A model generated the notes under the pieces. It saw only the letters and a list, made by a program, of their open reading frames with translations, did no database searches and was not told where the DNA came from. A DNA stretch of 64,000 nt from Vanessa cardui (lineage: Eukaryota; Arthropoda; Insecta; Lepidoptera; Nymphalidae), in NCBI RefSeq assembly GCF_905220365.1, contig NC_061136.1, positions 10,085,702 through 10,149,701 of the forward strand. Reading direction: 5' to 3'. Below, piece after piece: positions 41,508-54,730 of the stretch. The translations under genes were made by a program, and so were the position numbers. The stretch's first letter is position 1; the number at the start of each line of letters is the position of its first letter.

Positions 41508-41540
41508 ATGTGATTTTTCCGTTTGTTACAGGTAAGCTGA
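41508..41540 (+). promoter_or_regulatory. recursive (ratchet) splice site candidate
   Basis: TTTTTCCGTTTGTTACAG|GTAAGC combines a pyrimidine-rich 3' splice site (AG at 41530-41531) directly abutting a 5' splice site (GT at 41532-41533). That is the arrangement of Drosophila ratchet points, which are common in long Hox introns. It lies about 0.9 kb before the second promoter candidate and within the intron that would start at 15053. Confidence 0.35.
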
Positions 41541-42079
41541 AACAGCCCGCATTTACACCGTTCACATAATCTACGGTTGGCTGACGGAAACGAATTCGAA
41601 ATTTAAATTACCATTTACCTTAGTGATCGTTTGTTTTGTCACGTGGCTGCCACCCGATAAACAGTTCAATCGTGATTTACATAAAGTCGTATTTCAATTT
41701 CGCACGAATATCGTATAGAGCTTCGAATAGGTATGCACATGTGTTGGCGACAGCTGAAATCAAAGGGAGAACTTTCCTTCGTAGCTTTTTTATAGTAAAT
41801 ATTTTGCACATCAGATTAGTAATTGATGATATGCAAAATAAAGTCAATTAGCGATGTTTAAATTTCATAAACTCTTTGTTAAAGGTATTATGATTATAAT
41901 AAACACTAAATATAAATCTATTTATTTCATCAAATGTCAAATCAGATTTGTACCGACATAATCGATGGGTTCATTCTATAATATCGTAACGAAATAATCG
42001 TTTCTGTTTAATAAAGTTCTTATGAATATTAAATAAGAAATCATTCATTTGATTGCAATCAAGTAAGCAAAAACGTATC

Positions 42080-42485
42080 TCCTTATAACGTTTCCCGCCC
42101 ATCCGTAGCGCAACGCTGCATGCGTTCACACGCATTCGGATAATCTTTCATGTGATCGGCCACATAGGCGCGTGTACCGTCACTTATAACCAGCCATTTT
42201 GTAAAACCGATACAGTTCACATTCCCTTTTGCAGTTGAGCATCATTTCGTCTGGCCGCGTTAAAAGCACGCTGCATGTTCGCACTCCCACCCGCCACAAC
42301 ACAAACGCCTAGCATGTATGAATCATGAAACTGCCTCTGTGTGGGTGCCCGTACGTTCGCGCTCGGCTGGAGACTGTCAGTGTGTTTGTGTCCCGCGTTG
42401 CACGCGCGCGCGTCTGTGTGCGTACCCACTCATGGCAGCGGACTATGACGGCTCGTAGATTTGACAGCTAGCTCAATGCGGGTTC
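42080..42485 (+). promoter_or_regulatory. GC-rich region, candidate proximal Antp promoter
   Basis: About 400 bp of raised GC in AT-rich flanks, with CACGCGCGCGCGTCTGTGTG and many CpGs. An initiator-like GTCAGTGTG occurs at 42376-42384 and a second, GTTCAGACG, at 42482-42490. I found no TATA box and no good downstream promoter element at the standard +28 spacing from either. It precedes a leader-like stretch ending at a strong donor. By position this would correspond to a P2-like promoter about 20 kb before the coding exon. The start site is not resolved. Confidence 0.45.
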
Positions 42486-43079
42486 AGACGTTCATTACAC
42501 ACCGACCGATGTAATATCGTGAAATTGTTGACAGTTTATTTACGTGCGAAAAGGACAGTGGTGCCGTGTGAAGTTTAGACAAAAATTACGTTGTGATATA
42601 TTTTAATTGAAAGTTTTCGCGCGAACTTGAACTTGACTTCCGCCGAGTCCAGTTTCCCGATTGATATGTGACATGCCCGTTTCAAGTATTTATTTATCAT
42701 GTTCGCAATTAGATGCGCTTCGTTGGAAATCGTTCTAAGGGGCAACGGAATGAATAAAATATCGCTGGCGGTTTGGTGGTCCCAACTAGACGGAATGGTA
42801 ACTCTATCTGAGGAGTTGGAAAAATAAATTGAACGCTAATGAGACGAGTTGGAGTACATCGATTAATTATGACAAGAATGAGGTGATATTCGAAATTATC
42901 GTTAATTTTCGAATAATAGTGATGTGAGGACCGAAAACATTAATCTTAAGAACCAGTGCGAGTTTCGTTTTTGACATTTTATTACGTAGTAGTTAGCAAC
43001 TTTATTTTTTTTTTAATTTATTTACTATAATAGTTTTGGATAACCGTTCTTTTCAATGGATTAAGTGGATTAATAATTG
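42486..43079 (+). other. candidate untranslated leader exon (proximal promoter)
   Basis: Mixed-composition sequence with several short upstream ATGs (for example after GATATGTGACATGCCCG) runs to AATTG|GTGAGTTATAA, a strong donor with GT at 43080-43081. A weaker donor, ATG|GTAACT, is near 42798. Long leader exons with multiple upstream AUGs are known for fly Antp P2. The 5' boundary is the second initiator-like motif and is only a guess. Confidence 0.35.
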
Positions 43080-46000
43080 GTGAGTTATAATATAAGTTAA
43101 CATATACAGTTCCAGGAAAATATCTAATAGTTACTCAATAACACGCAACCTTTAAATTAAATAAAAAATCAGTACAGTAGATATAAATGCATTGATATTA
43201 CTAATTACACTTTAAATAATCGTTTTAAATATATTGAATATGTTTAAACAAAAGTATTTATGCTAACAAGACGGTAATAATTTACAAGCGATTTATCAGT
43301 ATATACTTACAGCAATAAATTATCGATTTATATGTACATAATGATTTATATTAAACAGAAAAAAAAAATAAGTGAATGTATGCAAAATACAAAACAGCTG
43401 TAACGATGTCGGTCTTTCTTGTACATTGCGCATGCCAAGACGAATACAGACATTAATATAAATAGGCATAAATATTGTTTCCTTCATACATCACCGTTTT
43501 GGAGCAGGTATATTAAGGGTGCAACCTCATTTATCAAACGGATCACCTTACATGAAAAAAAAAAACGAAATAGAGTTGTCTCTGGTAGTTTCAGCAACGC
43601 CCTAAAATGGCTGTTAATCATTTTTTTATTAATATAAAAAAAGCTGAGATCTCTTAAGATTGACATAAGAATCGACTTTTAAAATGGCGTTGATGATGTG
43701 CTATCATTTTGAATATTTATGTCTCAATTTTGTATAAATACAGTCAAATAAACTGTTATTTTTATTTGTAGCCTATAGGTTACAATTTATGTAAAATATA
43801 TATAAAAACAAACAATGCAAAATGCATTATACTTATTGCAACGTCGACCAAGCAAGACGCACTAATGTGTACGCTTATAACGTACTAATAAGTCACTGTA
43901 ATAGATAGATAAATATTATTAAAACGGTTTTAGCATTACAACAAGTAGCAGTTACCATCGTTATAGAAATATACCATCAAGCGTGTAAATTATCATATTA
44001 TGTAGAAGCGTCGGCTGTTTAATCTATAATATAATGCATTCATAAAATAAGGCAGGCAATCTCAACTTTTTAGAGAAAATTTGTCTGTATTATGAGTAGT
44101 ATTTACATTTATATACAAAATTGATTTATTTATCTAATCATAGAATAACCTTTAAGTTGTGTTGAAAAAATCTGGATCGATTGATAAGTGTAGAGAACAG
44201 AAAAAAATACTTCTAGCTATTTTTATTATTCTTATATAAATTTGTAGATAAAAACTTGAAGATTGATGATTTATTCTTATTATACTTATGGACCAAAATG
44301 GTAATTAATTTAGGCGACAAATTTATAATTATTCAATAAAATAAAAAATATACTAACATAAAAGAACCCTTTCAATTACTTAAAATAAAGATTCATAAGA
44401 GATAAAATTTTATTAAAATTCAAATTAGTATTAACATTATAAAATAAAAAAAAAACATTAAAATTATGTTAGGTACTTGTTATGAGTATCTGTCATTTTC
44501 ATGTCAAAACGAAGTTAAACAAACGTTTAGAAATTGAAATGTATTGTTTCAAATTTCGAACATCCTACATTGTAATTATGTTGATTTAAATAAATAGGTG
44601 TGACAATAAATATAATTAAATTATAAACGAAATTGTTGCACGTTTAAATTCGACTCTATTATACCCATTGTTCTAATAGACTAGTGTAGGGATCATGAAT
44701 GTTGATAATCACTATATTTGAAACATTTTTGAGATAAGAAATCTTTTTTATTAAAGTTCAACACAATAATCGTTTGTTGGTTGTTACATTATAAATACAT
44801 TTATTCAATCCTCAAAAGTAACAACCAATTACCAATACTTCTATTAATTTTATTAGTAAAAATATAAACGAATTATTTATAACGATTAAAACAACTATGT
44901 GACACATTAAACATATCGATTAATCACAAATGATAAGAATCGATTTAATTAAACTCTATATCGATATTTGCATATCTTACTAATATATTCAATATAAAAA
45001 TAGGGCAACGCGTTTGTCGCGTTCGTTGTTAAAGATATTCATTCCGACAACATGTACATGTAATTCTATATAAACTAGGTGGTATTCGAGTGGCTATTAT
45101 AGTAACGGTCTCTTTCACCGCTATCTAATGCTGACCATCGTTGAACTGCTTTTTTAAACTGCCTTAATAAAGTGTACAACATGTAAGATTTTAATGTTCA
45201 CACTGAGATTTGTTTGATGCGATAATGCAGCGTGACTGCGCGCACGACTTTCTATGAAACTAGAGAAATCACGGCTTTTTCTTAATACGAATTTCGTATG
45301 CCCTTTATAATATAGTTGCGTAACCGAAGAAAGTTCCGTATAACTTGGATTTAGAACTGTTCACGGCCTTATTTACATAATGATGTATACGACTTTGGAC
45401 TACTAATTGCAATATAAAAAAAAAGTTAACCGACAAACGATTCCTCCACTTCAGTTATAAATCATTAGGTATCAAATTAGAATTGAAATATTGTAGACAA
45501 TTATTCAATATAACAATTTGCCTTATCAAAATTTGTCATGTATCGTTTTTCATTAGATATGCCATCACCTTTAAGGCCTGCTTTATCGTAGCAGCGAGAG
45601 GGGTATTATAATAATTTATAAAATGTAAATATTAAAACGCAAGGAGTATTTATAGCATTGATCGTGATAAAGCTATTTGTTGAGTTTCTAAATGTCATCG
45701 CGGTTCTTGTTGTAAACGTCAATTTGTATTCTCTATCGGAAACTTGTCAGAACGTCCCTATCAGTGATAAACTTCTAAAGTATATTGTATTGTTCCAGAA
45801 ATAATAAATAGTTAGACAATGTAAACGTTTTATTGAAGATATTTTAATAAACAATAAATATATAAATACTCAGATACATCCTATATAATCAACAAAAAGA
45901 TTAACTTAGAATCTTAAATGATACCAATATTACGTACCTCCTAACAAAGTTGAAGAAAATGAATTAAATGATTTGATAAATTAATTGTGTTCGATTTACA

Positions 46001-46469
46001 AAACTATTTTTTTTATATTTCTTGGTTGACATTTCAATAAAACCTCGAACTAAACTAGGATGAAAAAAACGTATCATTTGCCTACTTTGATTTATTCAAC
46101 AGATTATTTAAAAAAGTAGTGACAGATGTAACAGATTATATTTACCTGGTAATGAAATTAAAACGATACCTTCTCATTGTTAAGTTGTATCTACTTAAAC
46201 ACATTCGACCTCTGTTAGAAAGATAAGGCCGTGACAGTTTTTTATTATAACAATTAACACTCCATTACTTTTTTAAACTCTGTTTAATGTAATTATTAAT
46301 TTATAATAAGGGATATTACTAAAATAGCTTTACATAAGAAACGATAATTAATTTATGTGGCGATTACTAAAACGTTTTTACAATTATACATTTCGTATAC
46401 TACATATAAAGAAGATATTATCTGTATCAGAAATGTCAAAATATTATATGAATATTCCCTGATTTTTAT

Positions 46470-46580
46470 TGATGTCTGATAAGCGTAGTGATCTGTTAAT
46501 CATAGTCTTTTAAGTTAAGAGTCATAGGTTCGATTCCTAAATATTTTTATGTGTTATCCGTGTAAAACGCAAACGTGTCT
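46470..46580 (+). repeat. possible tRNA-derived SINE remnant (B-box)
   Basis: GGTTCGATTCC at 46527-46537 matches the pol III B-box. The preceding AT-rich 60 bases could be a decayed A-box region. No tRNA fold is evident, so this is more likely a retroposon head than a tRNA gene. It lies 250 bp from the SINE relic at 46789. Confidence 0.35.
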
Positions 46581-46788
46581 TACCATCAGCAAAGATTTGA
46601 GAAATCATAGATGTTTGAAATAGGTAATATATTTGGGTCGTAATATCATATTACATAATCAAACAACAGCAAATTAATAATAGACAAACATACTTTTTAA
46701 AGTATCAATTCGTTAAATAAGTATTAAGTAACCTTTTACCGCCAATACGCTAAACTACGTAAATATTACTCGCCTTGTGGTATCAATG

Positions 46789-46880
46789 TTGGGCGGTAAA
46801 GTAACCTGATTAGTGGTACCTACCTAATCGAGATTACACAAAGCAGTATATTCTAGAACTAAATGCTTGACACATATTCC
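46789..46880 (-). mobile_element. decayed fragment of the same SINE family as 6389-6680
   Basis: GGGCGGTAAAGTAACCTGAT then TAGTGGTACCTACC, ACACAAAGC and AAATGCTTGA...ATTCC align in order with the head end of the intact copy (GGCGGTAAAATAACTGATGA, GGTGGTACCTACC, CTCAAAGC, TAATTGCTTCCAATTCC). The body and tail are missing and there are many substitutions. It is therefore an older, truncated insertion in the same orientation. Confidence 0.6.
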
Positions 46881-49800
46881 ATAATATCAAAATGTTTATA
46901 TAACTACATTACCTTATTTAGTTTAATGTTACTATTTATAAGTAAAAATCTTAAGCTCAGACACACCTAATCAAACATACTAAAATTATACATGTAATAA
47001 CTGTCAAATTGAAACGAAGTTATTTGAACTGTTTAAAAGTATAAGTAAAAATTACAAAGATGTTTTATGACTGGCCAAATGCTTGTACTTTTATTAGGGA
47101 GAAATGCGTATTTCACAGTGATCCCGCACGGATTGAATCCAACACAGCAATGTGTATCCGGAACATTATTTCCTCACAATATCATTCGACACGTACCCTT
47201 TTACTTAGTGGTCCTATGATATTCTATTAACTGGTTGATATATATTTTTAAATGGAACGTATTTTCTATAAAAAATACTATATTAAATATAAAATGTACA
47301 CAAATTAAAATCTTCGTTTAATTTCCCGTCAACATCGTCGCCGCTAAACGCTTGAATGCAATGATTACGCCCACGTATCATTAATTTAATATCATTTGTT
47401 CGTGTCATCGGCTCCGACTATCGTATTTCATTAAATATTTTAATTAACTCTATATTATACATTGTCAAATTTAGATTTTTTTCTTTGTGATTAATCGGAA
47501 TCGCGCAGTCGTGACATTTTATTATTACAAACAGTTTTTGTTAATCTTTAAAAATGTTAATATATCATTAGGAACTGACTGAAACTATTTTTATATTCTA
47601 TATTCAAAATGATTTCATAGAATAACTCAAAAATGAGAAAAGCATTTACTTGTGTTTATTTTAATTCGTTAAATGCATGCGACATCTAAACACATACATT
47701 AATTTAATTGTAATGCGATATTGAAAAATAAAATAATAACTCATTTCAAAACATACCACAATAGCCAGCGACAAATTCTTTCAGTAGGCAAAGTTAATAC
47801 ATAATGCATAAACAAAAAGCGAGCATCGGAAACATGTGTAGCTTAGCACAAGTTACATTGTTATCGATTAACAAAAAAAAAAAAAAACTAATCGCGAAGA
47901 TAAATTGCTAAATAAAGATAATGCGTTGATTTCAAGTTTGACATGCGAAGTCGGTAAAATTAATGTGTATTATAGACCCGTAACGCCCGCTCGTTTGTAA
48001 AACGAATTTGTAAAATTATCGATCCGTCCGAATATCAATTTTAGTTCGATGTATCGATATTATGGTAAATCATTTTGATTATGAAACACATGCATGCAGG
48101 TATACATCTTTTTTATTTGTTTTCTTGTAAATTTATTGTTTTGTCTTTATTGTAATGGTTGCTAATAAATATTTGATGCTTTCATTATGTTTAAAAAATA
48201 TTTAAATGTGATTCCTTCTCTATTAGGAAAATAAAGAGGTTTTATTTATATAGTGATTGTCTGTGAAAAAGTTTGCTTCATAAATTATCTTGTAGTTCTT
48301 CTTACGCTGAATGCAGAAGGTAGGTGATTTGAGGAGGAATCCTGGGCTTAGTGTAATTGAAGTTAAATCGTAATCCTAAAATTAGCGGCGTATTAATAAT
48401 AATACATATAAGAAATTGTTTATTGCTTTAAAAAAGGTGAAGGTACCCACTTACGCAGTCTGCTTAAAATAAATTAAAAAAAGAAAAACAAACCCACACA
48501 AACCCCACCAAAACAATGGCTATTAAAAACATATTTAAAATATCTAGATCCTAGAGACATGACTAAGATCGATATCAATAATAAATCTTTCAAATATCTC
48601 CATCAATAATTGCTATAAATAGTTGAAGTATATAACATAGCAGCGGTATCAGGCGTCGATGTAATTCGTCGATGTCCGGATGTAAAATGTATCTTGTCAA
48701 ACAAGCGAGGCGACTGCTAACTCTTTAATGTAGGTCAGTGTATCGAAACAGTGTTAGCGGATTAAAAAGCTAAGAATGCGGTCTTTGGAAAACTTGCGTG
48801 TGAAAATACCCTTAGGACTTAACCGCACTTGCGGTTCATAGTTACTTAAGCTTGTATGAAATTGAACTTAAAGAAATCGTACCATTTAATATTAAAGTTA
48901 GTTATTGGATTATTTAAGAAGTATATAATATTACAAAAGTTCATTATAAATCATAAATTATCTGCTTAATAATATTCTGTGTAACTGTAAATATCAAGAG
49001 CATAGATAACAAAAAAATTAAAAATGATTATGATGGTCTTATATTCTATACTCAAAAAATCTCAGATATAATATTTAAAAACAATTTGATTCCATATTCA
49101 AAATCAACGCAAACGGAATCGTGGATACAGCGGCTACATTAAGATTAATTATCTGTTGGTATTAATTAAATCATAAGCTTTAATCGCAGATGTGGTTCTG
49201 GCTTAATAATATGTATGGTAAACGATGTTACATGGCAATATCATTAATTCGAAAGTAAAAAACAAACTTATGTGATTAAATAAACTGGTGTATAATTAAA
49301 CTAAATCAATTTAAAAAAAAAAGTTCAATTTAAAATTGGAATTCATGAATAGGAAATGAAATAAAATAAAAAATATCCTACTGGCTTCTTGTGAGGTTGG
49401 TTTGAAGGTTTCAAAATTATTCCAACGCGCTATCCTAAAGCGGGCTTATGGATGTACATCTAGACATACTATCTCATCCATGCAGGTTTCCAATATAATT
49501 TCACTCGCAACCGAAAAAGTAATGAACTATAAACAAATTAGGCAATAAAAAACAATGGTCCTTATCCAATTCAGTTGTTGGTTACAACCCGCAATCTTCG
49601 TTTAAGATACAAATTTTACTACCACCAAGATATCTCAGCTCTATCATACTTTATAAGATAACAGTAAAATATATATACTTTAAATAATAACAGCGTACGT
49701 TTAGGCACTTACAATTAACGGTACATAATACATAGGTATTAAATTTCAAATTAAACATCTTACAGAATCGATGGTGGCGATAAAAAACAATCCCAAATTA

Positions 49801-52398
49801 CATATGAGCAATGTTCGCTCCCGCCGGCTATTGTGTTATAAATTAAAATCCCACTGTTATTTTAAAATACATCCGTATAATAACAATACATAATACATCT
49901 GAAACGCTAAATGCGTTGAAACAATTTAAAGCTTTTAAATTGTATCGACTACTTAATTTATTCTTTAAAAAATATATATAAGACCTTTAGGGAGTACGCG
50001 TTTATTAAATCTTTATACTGGTATATATTGGATTGAACATTGCTATTTAATTTGGGATAATTTGTAATAAACTTTGTTTTGTTAATTTGTGTATGGAATG
50101 AATGTTTCGTTATAATTATTTTTGTAAAGCGATAAGCTCTTATTAACTAACATATTAACTTACTTGTTTTTATCCGCTCCCTTTTAGGAGTAAAAATCGA
50201 TTTTAGTATTGTCATTGGCAACTCCTTCAGGGTTCCAATCGACTTCATAATCTATTTTAAAAGGATAAACATTAAAAAAGAACGATGCATCAATGTGCCG
50301 AACAATCAAATTGTAATCAAATAATATTAGTAAGATTATATTCATTAGATGAAAGTTTTTTAAATTAACTTTGAAAATTATATGACTGATATTAATAAAT
50401 ACATATCATATGTAATGGAATCTCACGAATGCAACAATATTTAAGACTGGATAGTGCGTGTGCTTAAGACTGGATTCTGGCTCTGGTATCTGCTATTGAA
50501 GTGTAGTTCGCCAAAATAAACAGATTACTTGTATTAATGCATCTGAATAATAATATTAGTGAATCGAATACGACAAATAACTCTATGCTAGAATTAAATA
50601 AATATTTAATAGTTTTGAAGAAACTTTATTATGATATGAGTTGCTTTTTATATTTGTAAATAAATTTTGTAAGTAAACAGTTTAAATACAACTTCATCAA
50701 TTATATTTTGGTATTAGTACAATTAATAAGATAAGTAGGAGGTGAAATTTTGGTTTTCGTTTTATAGATATTATTTCAGTACTGCTAAGTTATATGGAAG
50801 TTAATATTTTATATCTGAAATTAATTGCGTCAACCCATTAATTAATTCAACAATCTGGTACAACACAATAGCCGGTACGGAGTAGATACTAAAAGTTTTG
50901 ACACAAAAATCTAAAGTTCTTAAATACTTACCAAAATTTACCCAAAAGAAAAAATATATAATTTTTTATTAAAGTCACGGTGTCTGCTACTTCAGTCAAT
51001 TTATAATTCACCATACATTTAGTTTTTTTTTATTAAAAATACATCGTGCGTAAAAATATATTTACCTAAAATAATTTTTCAAATAAAATTAACTCTCCAA
51101 AAATTTAATTTAAAATTTTAAAACTAATAAATGAATCCTAAGTCTATATAGGATATTGCATAATACCTATTTCATAAAATGTACAATAAAATTATAAATG
51201 AACAAAATTTTTTTTGCTCATAATATAAATTTATCTTTTATCAATTTCGGGATCTATATAGTTCTGAAACTTTATATAAATAGTACATTGCTAAACTTTT
51301 TATTTATAATCAAGAATTTTATTAACAATTCTACGTTATCGTTTAAAACAATAAAAATAATAAAAACCTGTAATAATAACACAATGTTTACGTGAGTATC
51401 GAATTTATTAAGGTGACATATTCACTAATAGGTACTTTGTTTAATCACCGTAATTCATATTTGTCCTTACAGAATACGTTAACAGATGTTATAATAAATT
51501 TTAGCGCATACAAAATCGTTTAAATCGATTATCATTAATCGAGTTCTGAAGCTGTACCGTAATGAGATGATTCGATTCACTTTGCGCTCTCTGCCACCTA
51601 TAATGTAAAATACTTTTTTTTTTACTTATTAAATTTACATACTGGCCATGTATAAAATTAATGACAGTTTATGTTGTAATTAACACATTAGTGTTCCTTA
51701 TTTAAATTTACACGTGCATGACTCTTTTTTAAAATAAATTTCCAAATATTTTTGCCTGTACTATATTGTTTCGTATTTTAAATTTAGAATTAAAATACTT
51801 ATTTACATGTTTAAAGTGTTGTTTAATTTCTTCTGATCGTTTATTTGAGCTATTAAATTTGGAACATGTTCCATATGAGCTGAAATTTCACATTCGTTTT
51901 TGGATTTGGTAACACTAAGTATATAGTAATAATATTAGAATTGTCAAAGGAAACTTCTGGACAGCCACGGTTAACTTTCGATAGTTAATCGAAAATGCTT
52001 AACAATTATATCTGTTTGTGTTATTGTTCATTCTGATTGTAAAACAGACTCTACACCGCCGGATTACATCCGGGCGATCACATAAAAGGTTATAATTAAT
52101 TTTAGTTTATGAATTATGCAATCAACTAATAAAGTATTCTTCCATTTAAACCGAAAAAAAAATCTAAATTTGCCAAAACCTCTTTGCAAGCACTAATAAA
52201 TAAATATTGCATTACTAAAAATTTAACTAGGTATATAAAATACTAGTAGTTTCATTGTATTAGAGATTAATCTTTAAGGGCTAACCAACCCAAACTAAGC
52301 CTCCATTAATGACAACAATATGACTTAAAATCACAAATATCAATCGTTCAATGTAATTAAAAAGAAGAAAGAAAGAAACGTGACAGATGTTTTACTAA

Positions 52399-52418
52399 TG
52401 ATTAATAATGATTAATAA
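52399..52418. promoter_or_regulatory. paired TGATTAAT sites, one helical turn apart
   Basis: TGATTAATAA occurs twice in immediate tandem (52399-52408 and 52409-52418). TGATTAAT is the composite Exd-Hox binding core. A 10-bp period places both on the same DNA face, as in Hox autoregulatory elements. AT-rich DNA makes chance occurrence possible. Confidence 0.35.
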
Positions 52419-53989
52419 AATGTGTATTGTACACATATAAAGGTAGCGTCTGAAATCATATCTATTCACGTACAAAGGATTTACAATTCTTCAATTATTA
52501 GTAAGTTTCAATTTACAATTTTAATATTTGTATCATATGAATTATGTCATTGTTGTATAAATATACCTAGTCGTGTTTAATTATTTGAATATACACGGTT
52601 CGATTCAATTCTATTTTCAATACCGGTCGCCTTTTTTCCCGCTGTTTCAGCTGTGCAAATACGTCTGATAAGTATAATTTGTTTATCGAATTATTAAACA
52701 CTTAACTACGAACATACTATATGTCTAATCGATGATACGAATTAACATTTTTATACAATTTACAGACACTTACAATTAAGAACCTTATTGGGACAATTTG
52801 TTAACATTGTTTGTCTTATATTTGGATTTGTCTGATATGTCTCTTTCTCACATCATTGTTTTGACATTTGAAAGAAGAAGATGGAACATTATCTGCACTT
52901 ATCTGCCACTCTATCCATTGACGACTTTATCCAATTAAAGACCTTCAAATACTTTTTTAATTTTAATGCAAAGTTTCGTTTTGTAACGTTACATATGGAA
53001 GGTTTCTTTCCGTACGTACGCATTCGATGTTAAAATTTCAGAACTTGTTCAAAGAACATTTATATATTAATAGCTTTGCTTATTGGTTAAATTCATTTTT
53101 CTAAATACCTATAGTATAACATAGGTCTTCTCAAACATATATACCAGATTATATTATATGTGGATAAGAAAGGTGTTTATAAGTATTTGTGAATTATTTC
53201 GAGGAAATGCTTTTAAATGTATTTTATTAATATGTCCTTTAGATATCATTAATGAAATACGTAAGAACTAAAGTAAATTAATCATTACAAATGAGTCCCA
53301 TATTAAATAAAGTAGTCCAAAATCAGATCAATTACAATGACTTCAAAATATGGCTCATTATGTCTCATTAACTATGAAATTGATATGTATTTTATATGCT
53401 AATGAACTAAGAATTTATTTAAAAATGATAACGCATTCCTATAAATGAATATTCATTCGCACTTTAGTTTTCTCTTAATTATAATAAAAACTTATAAAAA
53501 TGAAATTATATATTATTTTTATATACTTACTTAGTGCATTTTAATCTCATCAATGTTGCATTTAAATGTGAGTAATTTCTACTTTAAAATCATAAATATA
53601 ATTTTATATTAAAGTTAAATTAACGTGAATGCAGATAATGCAAAAAAAAAACGATTATCAAAATGAATCGATACTAATTTAATTCTAAGCACGGCACATC
53701 ACTTTAGGAGTGCGGTGAACACAGTTAAAAATGTATATCGATTAAAAATTATATCAAACCAAAAAGGTTTTATTACAGATAAGATTTGAAATGCTGATAG
53801 CATTCTGAATAAAATTGTAATTATAGTCGATATAAAAATTATAATCATAATGATTTACAAGATCGTGTTATGATTAATATTGATTGACGTTTTATTTATT
53901 GCCCGTGATTTGGAAAATAAAACAAAGAATTACGAATGATTATGCATAATTTTTTTTTTCTTTTAATTCCATAACCAACCGCCAACTAG

Positions 53990-54070
53990 CAATAGGCGTA
54001 GTGATGTGCCTCGCGAGGTGTTCCCGCGATAACTGCGCCGTGTCACGCGACGAGCTCCGCCCATCCTCAC
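53990..54070. promoter_or_regulatory. short GC-rich island
   Basis: Contains GCCTCGCGAGGTGTTCCCGC and GCCGTGTCACGCGACGAGC in otherwise very AT-rich sequence. CTCGCGAG-type palindromes occur in broadly active promoters. No ORF of interest and no nearby consensus donor. Confidence 0.25.
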
Positions 54071-54429
54071 GCACTGACTGACTTTGTTTTACTTTTATGA
54101 ATTATGAATTACTATAACCGCGTTGTTAATACTCGGAATAAAAATATTTATACACAACGGTCGATAAAGTTTCCTCTACTTTTTAAACTTTAAGTCTTTA
54201 CTTAAACATAGTGGATTAATTTTATACTTTCTTCATATCTATACAATATTTACCTTAATATTTCAATAGTGAAAACCGTAATCTACCTTGCTCCGAAATA
54301 TGAGTGATAACTTCATCAGCAATAAAGACTAACGCATTCCCTACTTGAAACACAATCGTGTTTAATAAACAACGCTTGTAACAATAATAATCAGATGTTG
54401 CGATCCAAACGCGTCCATATTACTCAAAC

Positions 54430-54730
54430 GTCTAATAGAGTCCAAGTGCAGAGCGCTAGCACTCGTTCTTGATAAACGGCGGCCATCACTGAGCGGCACG
54501 GCCTATTATGAGAGCGTGACGTCACCGCCCCGCCCCCCACCTCCCGCTTCAATCAAACCGGGAACCCTCGTCATGCCCCCACCCCACGTTCCGCTTTACT
54601 GACTCCGCATTTTTTCTCATAATAATAACGTCGAAAAAATCGCACAAAAAATCTCGACAGACGCGGCGATTCTCATTCCGTCCCATCCCTACCGTGTCGT
54701 TCGTCTTTTTGCCAGTCGTGCAGCATGGAA
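54430..54730. promoter_or_regulatory. GC-rich regulatory island with CRE-like TGACGTCA
   Basis: About 300 bp of high GC. GAGAGCGTGACGTCACCGCC (near 54510) contains the full CREB/ATF palindrome TGACGTCA, followed by CCCCGCCCCCCACCTCCCGC. It also has AGCGCTAGC and ATGAGAGCG motifs. Composition and length resemble an enhancer or an additional promoter. No obvious donor follows within 300 bp. Confidence 0.3.

Larger units (their letters stand above)
15053..42079. other. long non-coding stretch, candidate Antp leader intron
   Basis: No recognisable gene in 27 kb. The longest open frame (22407-22721, minus strand, 104 codons) matches nothing known to me and has the Lys/Asn/Ile-rich composition expected of chance AT-rich ORFs. 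The stretch contains GC-richer islands at about 20130-20215, 23330-23475, 26990-27200, 27480-27570, 28915-28995, 30780-30850, 33770-33960, 35000-35160, 35440-35530 and 35790-36020. It also contains repeats and splice-like sites listed separately. The islands are where enhancers would be sought first. Confidence 0.65.

Noticed and set aside
42396..42425. CGCGCG/TGTG run as a functional Z-DNA or microsatellite element
   Set aside because: Too short and interrupted to call. Treated as part of the promoter-like GC region.
46527..46537. GGTTCGATTCC as part of a tRNA gene
   Set aside because: No acceptor stem, anticodon arm or A-box of quality can be paired around it. Kept only as a possible SINE remnant.
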